Assembly: GCA_006937955.1 (NCBI GenBank)
Contig: SSNP01000107.1
Coordinates: forward strand, 588,867 to 652,866
Source of the DNA: Pachypanchax playfairii
Taxonomy: Eukaryota > Chordata > Actinopteri > Cyprinodontiformes > Aplocheilidae
DNA: 64,000 nucleotides
Reading direction: 5' to 3'
The notes below the pieces were generated by a model. That model saw only the letters and a list, made by a program, of their open reading frames with translations, did no database searches and had not been told where the DNA came from. A program made the position numbers and the translations under genes. Each line of letters starts with the position of its first letter. Position 1 is the stretch's first letter. This document shows positions 12,471 through 27,056 of this stretch, one piece after another.

Positions 12471-15400
12471 CATCTAAACTTCTTTATTTTTTTTCTATTT
12501 TCCACAGATAAGAAAGTGAGTCATCTTTGTGTATGTCATTGTGTACGTTACACTAATGGAACACACCGAGCTGCAGACATCTGATTATTCTAGTGACTTT
12601 GCAAAGAGTTGATTTGGTCTCTTATCGGAACGAAAGAGACTGATAATATAGACACGACCCATGTCTGAAGATGGTTAACTGATTTCCCTGTGCATGATTT
12701 ACAGTTGCAAGAATCTGCAGATATTCTGCATTTACTACCTACATCATAATGTCTGATCTTTATCTCACTAAGTTCTAGATTCTCAACACAACAATGATAA
12801 ACGGCCTGCTGTATTTTCCATGATGTTACTGAGAACTAGAGGTTGATGGTTTAGAATTCAGGGAGGAAAACGTACATGAAAATATGTCTTAACATGTCAA
12901 AGTTAAATAAACCAGTGAGATCCAAGTTGTGCTCAACTACGTGGAAATACAGAAAATGTTTGCTATTTTTAACCAAAAACCAAAAACAAGTGCTAAAAAG
13001 CAAATAAGGATCTAAAACACAATAATCTGGCAGTAAATTGCTTTACAGGCATTTAAACGCAACCGACACGGAACTTGAAGACGAGCTCAGAGAAAAAGGA
13101 ACATTTGTTGGTCAGAATTTACAGTTGTTGTGTTTCACACCTAAACAACACGGGAAACTTTCATGACAGTAAACCTGGTCTCTGAAATTTTTATGATACC
13201 TCAGTTTTTTGTCAACACTGAAACCTGCTAAATTCTGGAAACATCTATCTTTCTTATATCAAAACAAAAGTCTTGCTTTTAATTATTTTACCTTGTTTAT
13301 GACATTCAAATGACATTTTCCTTACTGAGCATCTCTTTTTAAATGTATTTATGTATTTATAATTTTAGGAGACAGATGATGAAGAGTGGACCATGCTCAC
13401 CAGAGAGTCTGACAGAGAGACATTAAACTGAGTCAGCTGAGACAATAATCAAACCCAAACACTTATGGGACTGATGCGCAGGTCAAATCAGGGTTCTGAA
13501 CAACATTATATGCAGAAGATAGAAAGAGGAGAGAAAGAAATGGATGGTGAGGAGAGAGTCTGGAGAGGATGGGGGGGGGGTGAGAGCTGACGAGAACATA
13601 AAGATGAAAGATAAACGCAGATGAACATGAACAGTGAGTGCGAGAAAATCAAAAGGTTCCGAGAAGTGTTACTAGACTTATAAATACACCCTGACACCAT
13701 GCTGTTCTTGGCTTGTCTTGTGTACCTGAGTTGTTGTTTTCCTCAAATACAATATTCTAGACGAAATAGACTTTCCAGCATCAATTTTTTCATCTAAGAC
13801 TCAAACCTCATAATGTAAAAGCCCATAACAGCAGCCAGACAGTGAGATCTGATAATGTCGATACCAATAAATACAGTCAAGCAAGGAAATCAACACAAAA
13901 ATAATCTGAAGGGCATTTTTATTTATTATTTAGGAAAAATATCAATTCGTTTATGGAGGGAATAAAAGGTTATACTGCACCCAGATACAAATAACCTGTT
14001 TGTTTATCTTTTCAGATTCAGTTCCTGTGTCTATATAGTTATAAACTACAGTTTTCCATTTGAGTCATTTTTATTGCATTTTTTTCATGATATTGGCAAT
14101 TAATTATTTTTATGTTTCCAATCAACATGTTTAATTAAAGTGTTTGTGGTTTAAAAATAACTAGCCACTCGAGTCCAAAGCTATAAAATATAAATATATA
14201 AATATTTGCTCTGTTGTGACGCAGATGAGTGTTTGCAAACGGACAACACAAGTTTCGTTTTCACTCAGATACAGAGTGTGTTTTCATTCAGTGTAGCGAT
14301 CATGGGAGATCCAGTCATGGGAGTCTCATAGCTGAGTCATCCACGATACAGAAGACTTTCCTCTAAAGCTCTTTTTAGATAATTAGGGTGACAACATATT
14401 GGCAAAGACAATAAAAGTATGGCGATATCTTCCTCTGAGGGACTTGGTTATGTTTTTTCCCTCTTTCTTCCAATATCAGATTCTCAACTGATTGAATTTG
14501 ACATTTGGGGTGATGAGCATCATGAGGAGCTCCTAACGTTTCACATTTCCTCAAAACTTTGAGAAAGACAGCAACATGACTTCAAGCACTGATTAGGACA
14601 CAAAAAACATGTTTGTGTTTTTATCACTGACTTGAACCAGTAAGTACAGAATGTTAAAATTACAAGTGATACATCCTGTTCTGGCCTCTGTCCTCCTTGT
14701 TAGTCCAACCGTACGAGTTTCAGGAGTTGTCTGACTTAACACACTACAGGATGGAAAAAGTTGAGGCAAAGCAAAGGCTCCGAGGTTTGACTCAACCTAC
14801 AAGTGAGATTAATTATTCATCCACTCAGCCAGTCGTGTGGAACAACTCAGGAGATGAAGCTATGAGTGAAACTAAAACTTCAGATGTGAAAATTATCCGG
14901 TGGTTAGTCGGGAGCCCAGAGGAAGCTGCTGCAGTGTTGATAAATAATATCTATATGTAGTAGCAATCATCAAAATCAAAATGTGTGACGTTCAAATAGG
15001 CAACAGTATGCATTCAGAGTTTTAGTACGTTAACAAATACCAATACAGATAGTTTAGTCATGATTAAAAAGAGTGGGAGCAAATCACTGACTAATAAAAA
15101 GATAAACTAAATTATTTGCAGCATAATTATATTTTGGAAGTAAAGTTACTTTTTGAAGTATTTGTAGATAAAACACTATTTTTGCTCCTTTAAAATTTAC
15201 AGAACATAAGAGGAACTACTGTGTGTTTAAACTGTGTCCTTGAGTCGCAACTTCAAACCCAAATTTACATGCAATTAGAACGTTTTTGTCAAAAGAAACA
15301 AAGAAAAAACAAAAACAACAAAAGTTTAAATAAATACAATAATGAATAATGTTCTAAAGCAGAATTTAAATAAGTTATTTGTCAATATTACTGAAACACT

Positions 15401-18400
15401 GAATGATCCTATTACTCAATGGAGGATTGTACAAGCTCAACAATCCCCCTAGAATGTATTTAATACATGTTCTTATTGTTGTTTGGAAGTACATTTATTT
15501 GTTTGCACTTTGCAATCTACACTGATAAATGTCCCTACATCAAACACAGTGGACTTTAGTGAGAGTAAAACTGCACAACGTAACATCTTGATTACTAGAT
15601 AACATGCAAAGCAGCACTTTAAACCCTACATGGAGACTAAAAACTGGGTCAGAAGATCCACAACAGAATTCAACACCTGCTCTGCCAGTTTCAACACACC
15701 AAAAATGTACTTATGTCTGAGTGGAACTATATTTATAATAAGTGTGTAATGTGCAGCAAAGGTTTTAATTCTATAAGAAACTGCCATCAACTCAATCTAA
15801 TTAATTATTAACAGTCAAGAAATATGAATATCAGCGGTGTTATAGAATGATACTTACAGGCTGAACCACTCGGAAAAAAAACACTCATCAATTTGAAAAC
15901 AGAGTTAAAGTGACAAATGAGTCATGCAGAACCAAGTTATGATGTAACGGACCTTTAGAGGTGGTACTAAAAGACAAAAAAAAGCAAGCAAAGTATTTCG
16001 AACACCTCTGTTTGGTGTTTTGAAACATCCTGTTATCTCATAATGAAACTCAACGGCTGCATGAAAACAACCTGGCCTTCTGCTTGGCTCCTGCCCAAAA
16101 AACCATTCTAATAAATTAATTCTGCTCATTAAGATACAGACAGAATGGAAACAGTTCCTACAGATATAAAACTGCCCCGGGTTAAATATCCCTTCATAGC
16201 AGATCATACTAATACTGCAGATGTGACTCCGTCAAGGCAGATAATATAAATAAAGAAATAAGGGTTTCGTCAAAGTAATTTGATTAAACTGAAAATGTGA
16301 TACACTTAAAGTAAAACACTAAATATTCACCCCAATAACTTACCATGATTAGATAGGATTATAAGTTATTTATGACTGTGATTTGTACTTAATGAAGACT
16401 CCAGGGATAAAACATTTCCGTTTTCTCAGAATATCCTCTGCTGACAATCCTGCCTTAAAAAGGATGATAATGAAGTTACATCTATGATTTTGGTCACTGT
16501 GGTGTAAATAGATTTCAGAAAAAGCCAAAGTGAGATTATCTCAGGCAGAAATTAAAAACAAGTGTTAAAGATATTATAGAAAAAGGAAAGAACTGGTGCC
16601 TTAACACCTTTTTAAAAAAAATAAGCTTCTCACTTAGGTATTTGTGAAGTGTGATCACAGGCTTGTCAGTAGTCAGACAAACCCCGTGATCATGTTGTCA
16701 TGTGTGAGCTGCGTGTCGTTTGACATGAATAAAAGCTAGAGCTTTAGGTGAGAAGACACCAGCAAGTTGTACTGTGAGCCCTTGTGAAAAAGACGAGTCT
16801 GCAGTCGTGCAACGGTAGTCATGTGAGTGCTACAAGCTGTCCCTGAGTGGAATCCATCAGGTTGAGTCGGAGGATAATGCTCCTATCCCAACAAACTGGG
16901 AGGTTTGTGTTGTACAAACATATAAACACTTTGATTGCTGGTAAGATGACAGGCAGCAGTCCCAGTGGAAGCATCACAACACAAGCAGAAGAAAAAAAGA
17001 AAAAAAGTTTCCCTTATCAGAAAAAGCTAAATCAATTTAATGTTGAAGTTATAGTATTACTATGGAAACAGGAAAATCCAGTACCAGTTGCAGACCGACA
17101 CAATTAACAAAACAACTAATTAACGCTGGACCGTCACCCACACGACAACCAGAGGAAATAAGTCATCACTTCCGAGACAGAACATTCCACAGACTTCCTC
17201 AGCCCTCGTCGCCCTCAAAGGGAGAGTAGATTGTCCATCAGAGGATATTGTGCACATGATAAATTAAAAGTAATGGCCAAACATAATGGCTAAATCAGCT
17301 CAGCAAAGAGTATAAACGTATGGCTGATCACAGGCCTCGAGCCTAATCTGAGTCCCGTGATCCGGCTGCAGCTCTGCTCTGACAGAAGGAGGGGGATGAA
17401 AAGAATCAAACGTCTGGCAGAGATTTCAGAACCACTGCTGCTCAGTCCCATCTGACGCTGAGATGAAGGTGCAGTCGTACGATGCTAAGAATGAATAATA
17501 TGTGGTTTTACACCTGACACCTCTGCACTGACTCACTGCTTTAACCTGTTCACGCTTATGCTGTTTGCTGTTTATGTTTCTCGCTTCAGGGACCTCTGTT
17601 GTCCTAACATTGGTTAAAGTACAGCTACATGTTGTGTAATTATGTACAAAAGTTAGATTTGAGTATTCTCTGACAGAATCCTCAAGTTTATTTTCCACTT
17701 TCAGTTAATATAACTTTGCAAATTATTGCATCAAGCTGGAAGTCTCATAACAGCGCAGGCATCCCATTACTGCTGATGCACTGAAGACTAAGCATCGCAT
17801 TTAGTAAGCAAAATTTCTAGCTATTACATTATTTCTGATATAAAGTGCTGAGGATCCAAATTCCCTAGAGGACCAGTTTTGCTAGTGCATCATAATGAAA
17901 ACAAGAAATCAGTCTCCATCAGAATATGAAAGTTTTTAAAAAGCAGAAGTGTAATAATATATAGCTAAGCATCTTGATTTGACTACAGACTTGCAGTTCT
18001 GTATTTGTAAACAAGATCATAACCCAGACAAAGACCTGAACGCTGACCCTGTATCACAACCAGCAGCATCTTTACCTGCAGATCCGCTCCTTGTAGCCTG
18101 CAGTCCATATACTTTTCCCACGCATATGACAGATCAGTCTGCTGTGGATGGGCCATGTTGTCTACACCTCCAGGGTTTCCTCCAGTTTAATCGTTGAGAT
18201 AGTTAGGAAATGTAAAAATGGTCATTGGCTTCTTTTTTTTATCCCCCGGGTGTCTGGAAGTGCCCCGGACAGCCCCAACGAAGCCTCAAATGTTCCCCTG
18301 AGTCTTTCATTGCAGATTCATACTGCCGCTTTTAAATTTGAGTTTCTGCAGGGAAATACAAGGTGCCAAATGTTAGCAAAAGGAAATCCTCAATGGAACC

Positions 18401-18860
18401 TCGCTCTATCTTTTAAAGCCGTACTTAGATAAACTAACATTTAGATATGACGCGTTTAAGCTAGACTTGAACCCGAAACTTCGGCCAGACGAACATGTCG
18501 CACTACGTATAATAAAGCCAAAACAAAACAGACTCTGTCCAAACAGACGGTAGCTAATGAGACAGTTGAGCCTGCGTCAAGTCAGCACTCAATTTCAAAT
18601 ACCTCATTTCCGGTAAGGATGTTTTCTTTCAAAATAAAAGTGTCATGACCCTGAATCGAAGACATAATGCTTTTTTTACTGAGTCCCGAAAAATAATTTG
18701 TGTGCATAAAAAGATTAAATGTGCTGTAGATAAATCAGTAAAAATATATTTTAATTTCCAAACACAACACGTGTCTTAACACGCGTTCGTCTAATTGATA
18801 TAAAAATGTTTAAGTTTTGATACTTAAATATATTTCAATATCTAATAATATTAAAGAAAA

Positions 18861-18900
18861 CCTGACTCTGAACAGGAACAAGCGAGTATGATGACTGATA
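18861..18900 (+). mobile_element. short SINE tail
   Basis: CTGACTCTGAACAGGAACAA followed by a GATGACTGAT tail, matching the 3' end of the other SINE copies. Confidence 0.35.
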
Positions 18901-19308
18901 CTTTATTTGCGTCAACTTCAGAACTGAACACGTTTTAATGCCGTTTTGTTTTGAAGGTTCTATTTTGCATTGTGTTGTTGTGGCTAACTTTACCGCATAG
19001 GACAGTAATGCTCGGCAACTTCCAACTAAAATATCTGGATAAATAACAATTTCTCTTCAAGGACATCGTTTATCATTTTTATGTAAAAATAAAAATACAA
19101 GCGTACATTTTACATTTCTGGTATTTCACGATGAAACATAATCTAAGCCGTTTTGCAGCCGTTTTGTTGCAACGCGCCGTAAAAACTGCATGAAACAAAA
19201 ATGAACGTTTTTATTGGTGATTACTAAAACATCTATGTCAGCTAGGTATAGTTAAATCCTACTTATTGTCATAATATTCAAATTAGAAGAATAAATACTT
19301 TAACATAC

Positions 19309-19400
19309 CTTCGTTTCCAGCGACTAGGAGCTAAACGTTAGCTATCATTCCGCTCACATCAAAATTTAACCCTCAGCTGTGACTGCAAGACACGACTGAG
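19309..19400 (-). other. candidate first (untranslated) exon of lyst
   Basis: A minus-strand donor (GAAACGAAG then GTATGTTA) sits at 19309/19308, in the spacer between nid1's 3' end and the lyst leader exons. The upper limit is arbitrary because no transcription start can be seen. Assignment rests only on the splice site, strand and position. Confidence 0.25.
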
Positions 19401-21468
19401 AGGTTCCAGAAAAAAATGAAAATATTACAGGGGAAAATCAATTACGCCTAAGATGTATTTACTCCATAAAATACTACAAACCTACATTTTTGTGAGTTTT
19501 AACTTAAAAATGAATAAATAGTCTGGTGAATCACATATTTTTGACCAAAGAAATATACAAACTTAATTTAATGTGTTGAAATGTGTTCAATATGAAATTT
19601 AAATTTATGTTTAGCTAAAAAACGTTAACTGAATCCGTCTTATTTGATTAAATTAGGAACATCTTTTGCCTTATAGACAAATCTGAGGGTGTCTATCTAG
19701 TCTTGCTCCGTGACGCTCTCTGTGGTGTGTTCACTGTCTCACTGTAAAAAAAAAAACGTTTTTGCCGCTTCGTTCCAAGTGGTGTGTAAATAAGTCAAGG
19801 CAGTAAAAATCTTTCAGAAAAGATCAAGTTTGTGTATTTCAGTGTCAGGGGTTAAATTATGGAACAGTCCATCTGATGATCTAAAAGAAAGTAAAACAAT
19901 ATTCTGTTTAAAATAATATAGCTAAGTATTTAAAAAATCTAGATAAATACAAAGACGAAGAACAACAGTTTTATTCCAGAATGAGAAAAAAGGGTATCAT
20001 TTTGTAAAGAATAATTTGACACATCTTTAATCATCAAAAACTTGTGTTCTTTTTATTTTGTTATTTTTTTGCTTTTCTTTCCAGTTCTTTTTCATTTGTA
20101 AGATGTGATTGTTGCATTTTAGGATTGTGGTAAGCATAAATAAGTTTATACTTCTGCTTATTTTCAAATGTGACAAAATGTAAATATTCTTTGTAATTTT
20201 GATTAAGGGGGAGCATGTTTGACACAAATAAATACAAATAAAAAACTATGTAATCTGTTTTATCAACAGTTGCAATTTAATTGGACAATTAGTCATTTGC
20301 TACACAGAAAATTAATTTCTGTATTGTGGGTTATTGGACAACACTGCATAACACTGTGTGCAAAAATTTCACACAACTGCTCATGTGCTTTGTTACATAA
20401 TTGATTCATAAACTGACAGGAACAGAATGCACAACAACATACTTCATTTTTTGAAAGTTATTTAAAAGTCTGGCACACAATTGCCAATAAAATCTCAAAT
20501 ATCTCATTTGTGTGCACAAATACGCTGTACTTTGTGTACATAACTTACAAAATATTGCCATCCATGTTCAATTTTACAGATGGATTTGTGATTTTGTGTA
20601 ATTTCTTTGACATATTCTTCTGTAATCCAAACCTAAACATCACTTTGGATATGTAATATAAACATACAAAGCTTGATACAGATTGTAACACACTATAACA
20701 GTCTGCAGAATAAAATGAAACAAAGAATTTGAGAAATTTATTGTTAATCTTGTATTTTTTTATTTTTAACAGCGTCCCTTGAGCCTTGAAGCAGTATTTT
20801 ACCCATGATGTGTGAAATCTTATCAAACCCCACCAACAATAATACATAAGATATATAAGACAAGTTTTTTTCTTCATTCAATAGTGATAGTATTTATAAC
20901 AAAAAACAGTTTTCCAAAGAATTATTGTACCATGAAGATTGATACAGCAACACATCACCCGTAATTAAATTCCCAAACACACGATGGCAATGTTGCTTTA
21001 CTTGAAATACAAATGAAAAAAAAAAAAAAGATCAGCAAGATAGAAAAACATTTATTCCTTTGCTGGTCACTATGTAAAGTATTACTACCAGCATCACGGA
21101 TGTTTTCACCCTATTTTAAACACTATTACATAAGCTAAATTTCCAAACAGCACAGCTGAACTGAGATACTGTGATTGTGGCTACTATGAAAACTTTCACA
21201 TTAAATTATGTATCCCTTGAGCTTTATTCTCAGTTTATGTGCACTCAGGAAAAAAACAAACATGACAGTGTTCAGTTACAGATCTCCAGGGTGGGTGTGA
21301 CTTTTGTAAATGTAATTTCAAAAAATGTAGATAATAATACTGAGTGGTAAAAGGCACGGTTAACTTCATCCCTGGGTTTTTAGTAGCTTTTTCTTTTAGC
21401 TGTTAGAATTTTGAAACACCAAACAGTTCCAACATCTGAAAGGCGTCGACTATCAGGTCTCCTCCCTT
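19401..21468. other. spacer and nid1 3' untranslated region
   Basis: From 21468 leftward this is the nid1 3'UTR. Candidate AATAAA signals read on the minus strand lie at 21228-21223 and 21056-21051. Further left is AT-rich spacer up to the presumed lyst promoter; no ORF or repeat is convincing. Confidence 0.5.
21051..21228 (-). terminator. candidate polyadenylation signals of nid1
   Basis: Minus-strand AATAAA occurs at 21228-21223 and again at 21056-21051, about 240 and 410 bases past the stop codon. Which is used cannot be told from sequence. Confidence 0.3.
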
Positions 21469-24400
21469 TCAGTATCCGCTCTCGACGCAGCCCACTGCTA
21501 CGGCGTTATCGGGACACTTGCAAGAGCGGCCATTTGGCGTTGCCAAACAGAGGTGAGTGCATCCTCCGTTGTTCACAGAGCAATAGTTTTGCCCTGTTGA
21601 AAGAAAGAGTCTTGTTAACATGTAACATTGGAATGCAGTGGAGGAACTAATAGGCCACCATAGCCTGGAGTAGAAGGAACCGGCTCTTTACATAATGCTA
21701 AACACATTTAAAGGAAATAGCACAGTCCAGATGTTGGAGGCCCTCTCCCTCACTTGTCAAGAAGGGGAGGAGGATGCCTGGTACAGAGTTCAACCATTAG
21801 TCATTCCTTCAAATAAAATAAATACTAGCTGATTCCTGTCTGATTTCACATGTTTTCAGGATGAGCGGAGGTCCTTATCAACTGCATGTTGCAACTTTTT
21901 AAAGCCTGAAAGAAGAAGAAGCTTTTGTTTTTATTGAATAGGTAACATGTTGCATCATGGTTACTACCTGAAGGACACTGGGAGTAAGCTGTGGTGATCC
22001 CATAAAGCCTGGTCCGTTTCTGAGGCTGGAACTCATCAGACTCCTTCTCAGCGTAACGATCCACAGCAACCACAGAGTCCCTGTTGAGAAGACAATCAGC
22101 ACTAAAGTTCAAAAATGCAAAACATTCTCAGCTGGAGAAATACCCCCAACTCGTCCTGTTGTGTATCAAGTTTGTCAAGGATGAGTAAAACTAGATTTGG
22201 TTTATGAGCAGCAGTTTGTGGGATCACACTGAGGCTCTGGAGAAGTCACTCACAGATGCTAGACTGAGAAATTGCAAGCAGCTGTCACTTTTTAGGATTC
22301 TTTCTCACTCACAGACTCAGATACTTCCCCCAACCCCCGCATTTTTTCAGTAGCAACATTAAGACAGCTCAGTGGTTCCAGGCTGGGAATCTTGGAGCTT
22401 GGAAGAACATGAAGGGCTCCTGATTTGAATGTGGGCACATCTCTGACCCCCGAACCACCTTCTCATGTATCAACCATGTCAAAATGACCCTCCTACATTC
22501 TACAGTGGACCGGGTCATAAATGTGCTGCCAGCATTTATAGTTCAACTGTAAACATTTTTCAGCTCATTAGAATTCTAATAATTTCTTTAACAGAAGAAA
22601 AAACAATCTAATAAACATTGAGGATGTCGTGTATCTGTTAGTTTTGAGATTTAATTGTACATTTCATCAGGTTTTCTGTTTCCTCCGTTCATCTCAAACC
22701 CAGTCTGGTAATCGTGTCTCATTCATGTATCAGTTATTCTGACCTTGGACGGTTCCCAGATTTCGCCTCTGCTTCACCCTTGTTAGACTGTTTTCCTGGA
22801 CTTATTGGACAACCTGGATTTCAACCCCGTTTTTGATGATCTCGTCTGTTCTCCTGTCAGTCTGTAAGTGCTTCATGCTCTCACAGATTGTTGACCAGTG
22901 GCTCATTTTGTTGATTTTGGATAAAGAATTGTGGATGTTTGATTGTTTCATTTGATGAACAGTGTATGACCCCGACTAGTTTTGGATTAGAGTTTAGTCA
23001 GCCACACATCAGTGACATCATCGTCGCCTGTGCCGTTTAGCACCATATACTAACCATTCCTCCCACACTCATCTCCCCTCCTTTAAAGAGGCCCTTTGAT
23101 ACAAATTTCAGGACTTTGTGGTTATTTCTTAAGTATTAACCAGTAATATGAAACATTTTATATCTAAAAAACATCAGGAAACACTGATTAACAGACCTTT
23201 CAATCTGTCTGCGTTAAAATTCGGGTGGTTCCGGCTCCTTCCATCAGGCCTCGAGCAGCAGCTCGTTTGTATTCATTATTCGAATTTGCTGCACTCAGAC
23301 TGGCTAACAAACTAGCCTATGAGAGCAAAGAATACTGTTTCCTGCCCCACTGCGCATGGCAACGTCAGACGTCGCGTCTTCCTGTTTGCTACGTCTTATG
23401 CTACAGCTTTTAGCCAGCAGCATGCTAGGCGTGGTTTCAACTGCGGGAGCTGATGAATACTAACAAACAAAGGAGTTGTGACGAAACAGATACAGGCCGT
23501 TCGGACTCGGGAGAACTCGCTTTTTATCACCACCTGCGTAGTTTGAGAGATTAAAACTGAAAGAGAAGTTATTGACCTGTTTTCACACCCACTATGAAGG
23601 TAAGAACACCTGTGGAGCTAAAATATTCAACAGAAACTTCAGAAAAACAGTTTTTAATGGAAGGACCTCTTTAAATAAACATTATTCAACTCACCATCCA
23701 GCCTCCTCCCTCTGTACAATCAGGTTCAGCTATACACGTTACTGAGGAGGCATTTTTCTATGGTAATGAAACTTTTTTTTACTTTTATTTTACCCAAAAG
23801 ATCCAATTTAAAAAACATTTTTTCATGGGAAACCTGACCAAGATAGACAGCAGCAAATTTAGCAAATTACACAGTTAGACAAAAATAAATCTGTTAAGCA
23901 AAAGACAAGCAATTTATGTGAAACAGTTCAGTTCAGCAAAGTTGCTTATAATCCTCTGGGTGACCAGAGCAGATCAACCCATTCATTAATACAAAGTGAT
24001 AAGTCACATTATGTTTTCACATCACATTAAATATGCCATATCAGTGTAAAAATAAGACCAAAGAACGTTTCCAACCTTTGCCAGTCAGTGTAGTAGATGT
24101 TCTTCCCGAGAGACGCCATTCCAAATGGGTACCGAATTCCCTCCAAAACCGTTACACGGTCACCACGAACAGGATTTATGCACTCCAGTTTGTGTGTACC
24201 TACAGGTAAGAGACAAAAAGTAAGGGACTGATCACAGACAAGACTTCTTGTTATGGATTAGTCATCTATCTGAAATCTACCTGCGTCTGCCCAACATAGC
24301 AGAGAACTCTGAGAGTCAAATGTCAGGCCGTTTGGCAGGATCAGATTGTCCTTAACCAGCTCCCGTCTGTTGGTTCCATCCATGTAAGAGGTTTCAATCT

Positions 24401-27056
24401 TTGGGGCTTCGCGATTCCAATCAGCCCAGTATAAATTACTGTAATGAAAACAGGACGGGTGTGAGTTTATTATCAATTCACCAAAATAAACTGATTTTAA
24501 AGCTCATATTAGCAGAACTGTTCCTCACTTGAACAGACAATTAGTAGCTAGTTTATCTTGTTTGGTTACAAAATATCCTCCAATTCTTTTGATTTTAATA
24601 AATATAATTAGAGATGCAATGATACCACTTTTTTCAAAACGATGTGATACCAATACTTGGATCAGAGTACTTGCAGAGTACTCAACTTGTACCACACTAA
24701 AAAATGCAATCAGTTGGACGACAGGTTTTATTTTCTTCTCTGCTTGTTACAACAAATGATGGTGAACTTGATAAAAAAAATGATCACAAAACAAAAATTT
24801 CAAGTGAAAAATAAACATTTTCTGTGAAATTATTGCAGAGTCTTCACGTTTAGTGTGTTAGTTCATGGTATTGGTTAACTAACCGATACGAGTACATTAG
24901 AATGGTATCGGGTATCGGAGCTGATACCCGATACCAGTATCTGTATCGGTGCATCCCTAAATGAAATGTTGTTCATTATTGCTTGCCATAAGAATTTTGT
25001 TTCTCAATAATATGGGGGCTTATTTGATGTAAAGTAAATGACATATCAGAAAATGTTTTCTGTGAATGAAAAGTCTTACCAGTTTAGCACCCAGACGTTT
25101 GAACTACAGAGTCATGATGCTGCAATTTATTTACCTGATCAACCAGGCCCTCACGTCTTTGACAAGATTACTTTACAAAGACGTGAGGGCCTGGAGCTGA
25201 ACCGCTGTCTCTCAATTTCGAAGGCGGGCTTAGCCAGTTGAGAGAGAACCAATCACAGAAACCCGGAAGTGATGCAACATATGTGACGCTAAAGCGGATA
25301 CACACGAGGCGGAACGAAAACAAGAGGTTTAGCGAGCGGAGCCGTAATGGTAGCTACAGAGCCATGGCTTTTGTGTCAAAAACTTGTGAATATGAGGTGT
25401 CATTGCACACTCGGTTCACGTATTTGACCGCCCCCAGCAAGCGCAGAAGTAAACACTTCATCCACAGCCGAGTCCGCCATGTTGAATGTTGTGCTCTGGG
25501 TGAAAAACACTAGTTCCGTGTTTTCAGGATGACGCACAACAAAGGTTATATGTAATTGGTCCAACCTAAAATTTGACGCGGAAATGATCGGGTGCGGCTC
25601 TGATTGGTCAGGCTAGCAATTTATATAGAATATGATGACTTTTGTCAAGATGATCACAGACTTTATTCCAAACCTTTTATTATTTGTAGGGATGCACCGA
25701 TACCGATATTGATATCAGGTATCGAGGCCAATACCATTCTAATGTACTTGTATTGGTATCGGTTAGTTAATCAATACTATGAACTAATACTTAAAATGTC
25801 ATTTAAATACTTTAAATGTGTTTAAAATGTGAAAATGTGCATTCATACTTTTTTTGTTATTCATTACAGAGTTAAAACTTACATCTGCATTTGTGATGCC
25901 AGAACAGCAAAAAATGTTTTAAAGCATTACAAACCCATTAGCAGGGTCAGCGATGATCGCACGGGGGTTCACAAGACCGGTGTTTATGAGGACGCGGCGC
26001 TGTGAGCCATCCAAAGACGCAACCTCGATGTGATCTCTCATAGAGTCAGTCCAGAACATAGTGCGTCCCAAATGATCAATAGCAATACCCTCTGGGCTTT
26101 CCAAACCTGTGAGGATGATACATGTCACAAGGCAGGCTCAACTATAAGAATGAATATATATGGTTGAGAATAAAAGTAAAACTACCTGTTTTTATGACAG
26201 CAGTGGGCTCTCCTCCCTCAATACTAGCTTTGCTGATTGATGGGGATGTAATTTCTGTCCAGTAAACCATTTTTTCCAAACAGTCGTAAGCCACCCCAAT
26301 GATTACTTTCTCCTGCAGAAAAGTCAGAAAACAACAAGTTTTTTTTCAGGAGTTTTATTTTTTTTTTTTTTATAAAACTTGAAGCAGATGTGTTTTGTTT
26401 CTGTCTAGACATGAATCCAAACAAACTGAAAGGACACTCATTGCAGGCCTTTCAGCCAGCTTTCAGACAACTGGCTTGGGAAATACATTGCATTTCCAGA
26501 GACGTTGGACTTGTGTTTACCATTAGTATGAATTTTACAATGAGACTCTAATGAAGTACTGTGATGGACTGGCGACCTGTCCAGGTGTGACCCCGCCTCT
26601 CGCCTCATTAACTATTGGAGTTAGACACCAGCTACCCGCGACTCTGAACAGGAAAAGCGGGTAAAGATAATGACTGACTGAGCAAAACCAGATTACATTT
26701 TAATCCCAACAATGATACAGTCTGGAGCTACAGTGTGAGCTGCTGTTGTGAGGATTAACACATGTCCAGCTGTTTTTTTATTATTATTATTAATATTTGT
26801 TTGCTGAAGCCTAAAGAGACAAACTTTTCTAAATGGGAACTGATTTCCTAGAAGAAAAAAAAAGTATTTTGGGAGAAACTTACAGGGAGATGAAGAACAG
26901 CCTTGGCATCGTCCTTTTTCATTTCGTAACCTTCCAGTGGGACATGTTCTATTCTCCCGCTCTGAGTAAACAGCAGGTGCGTCCCCGAAGGGGGAACGAT
27001 GACATCGGGTCGAGGCCAGGGTCCAATGGTTGGAGGCACAATATTATGGTCAATAC
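21469..27056 (-). CDS. nid1: nid1 exons 14-20: YWTD beta-propeller and C-terminal EGF
   Basis: Exons 14-19 encode an LDL-receptor type six-bladed propeller (about residues 860-1140), the laminin gamma-1 binding part of nidogen. Repeats seen are MVYWTEI, TMFWTDS, NLYWADWNREAPKIETSYMD, LCWADAG and IYYTDWQ. Exon 20 holds the last EGF (NYCSVNNGGCTHLC) and ends ESGY before TGA. The donor of the exon 25935-26106 is weak (GTTTGT), unlike its neighbours. The following intron is full of transposon relics. Confidence 0.95.

Larger units (their letters stand above)
10570..19308. other. lyst leader intron region, mostly featureless
   Basis: Apart from the exon at 11043-11134, a LINE fragment at 12060-12470 and a ten-base G run at 13571-13580, I see AT-rich sequence without supported genes. 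A GTAAGTATC donor-like site lies near 15857 on the minus strand, with no clear partner acceptor. A short SINE tail lies at 18861-18900. Confidence 0.45.

Noticed and set aside
20027..20877. Minus ORFs in the lyst-nid1 spacer
   Set aside because: AT-driven lysine and isoleucine-rich frames with no splice sites or recognisable family.
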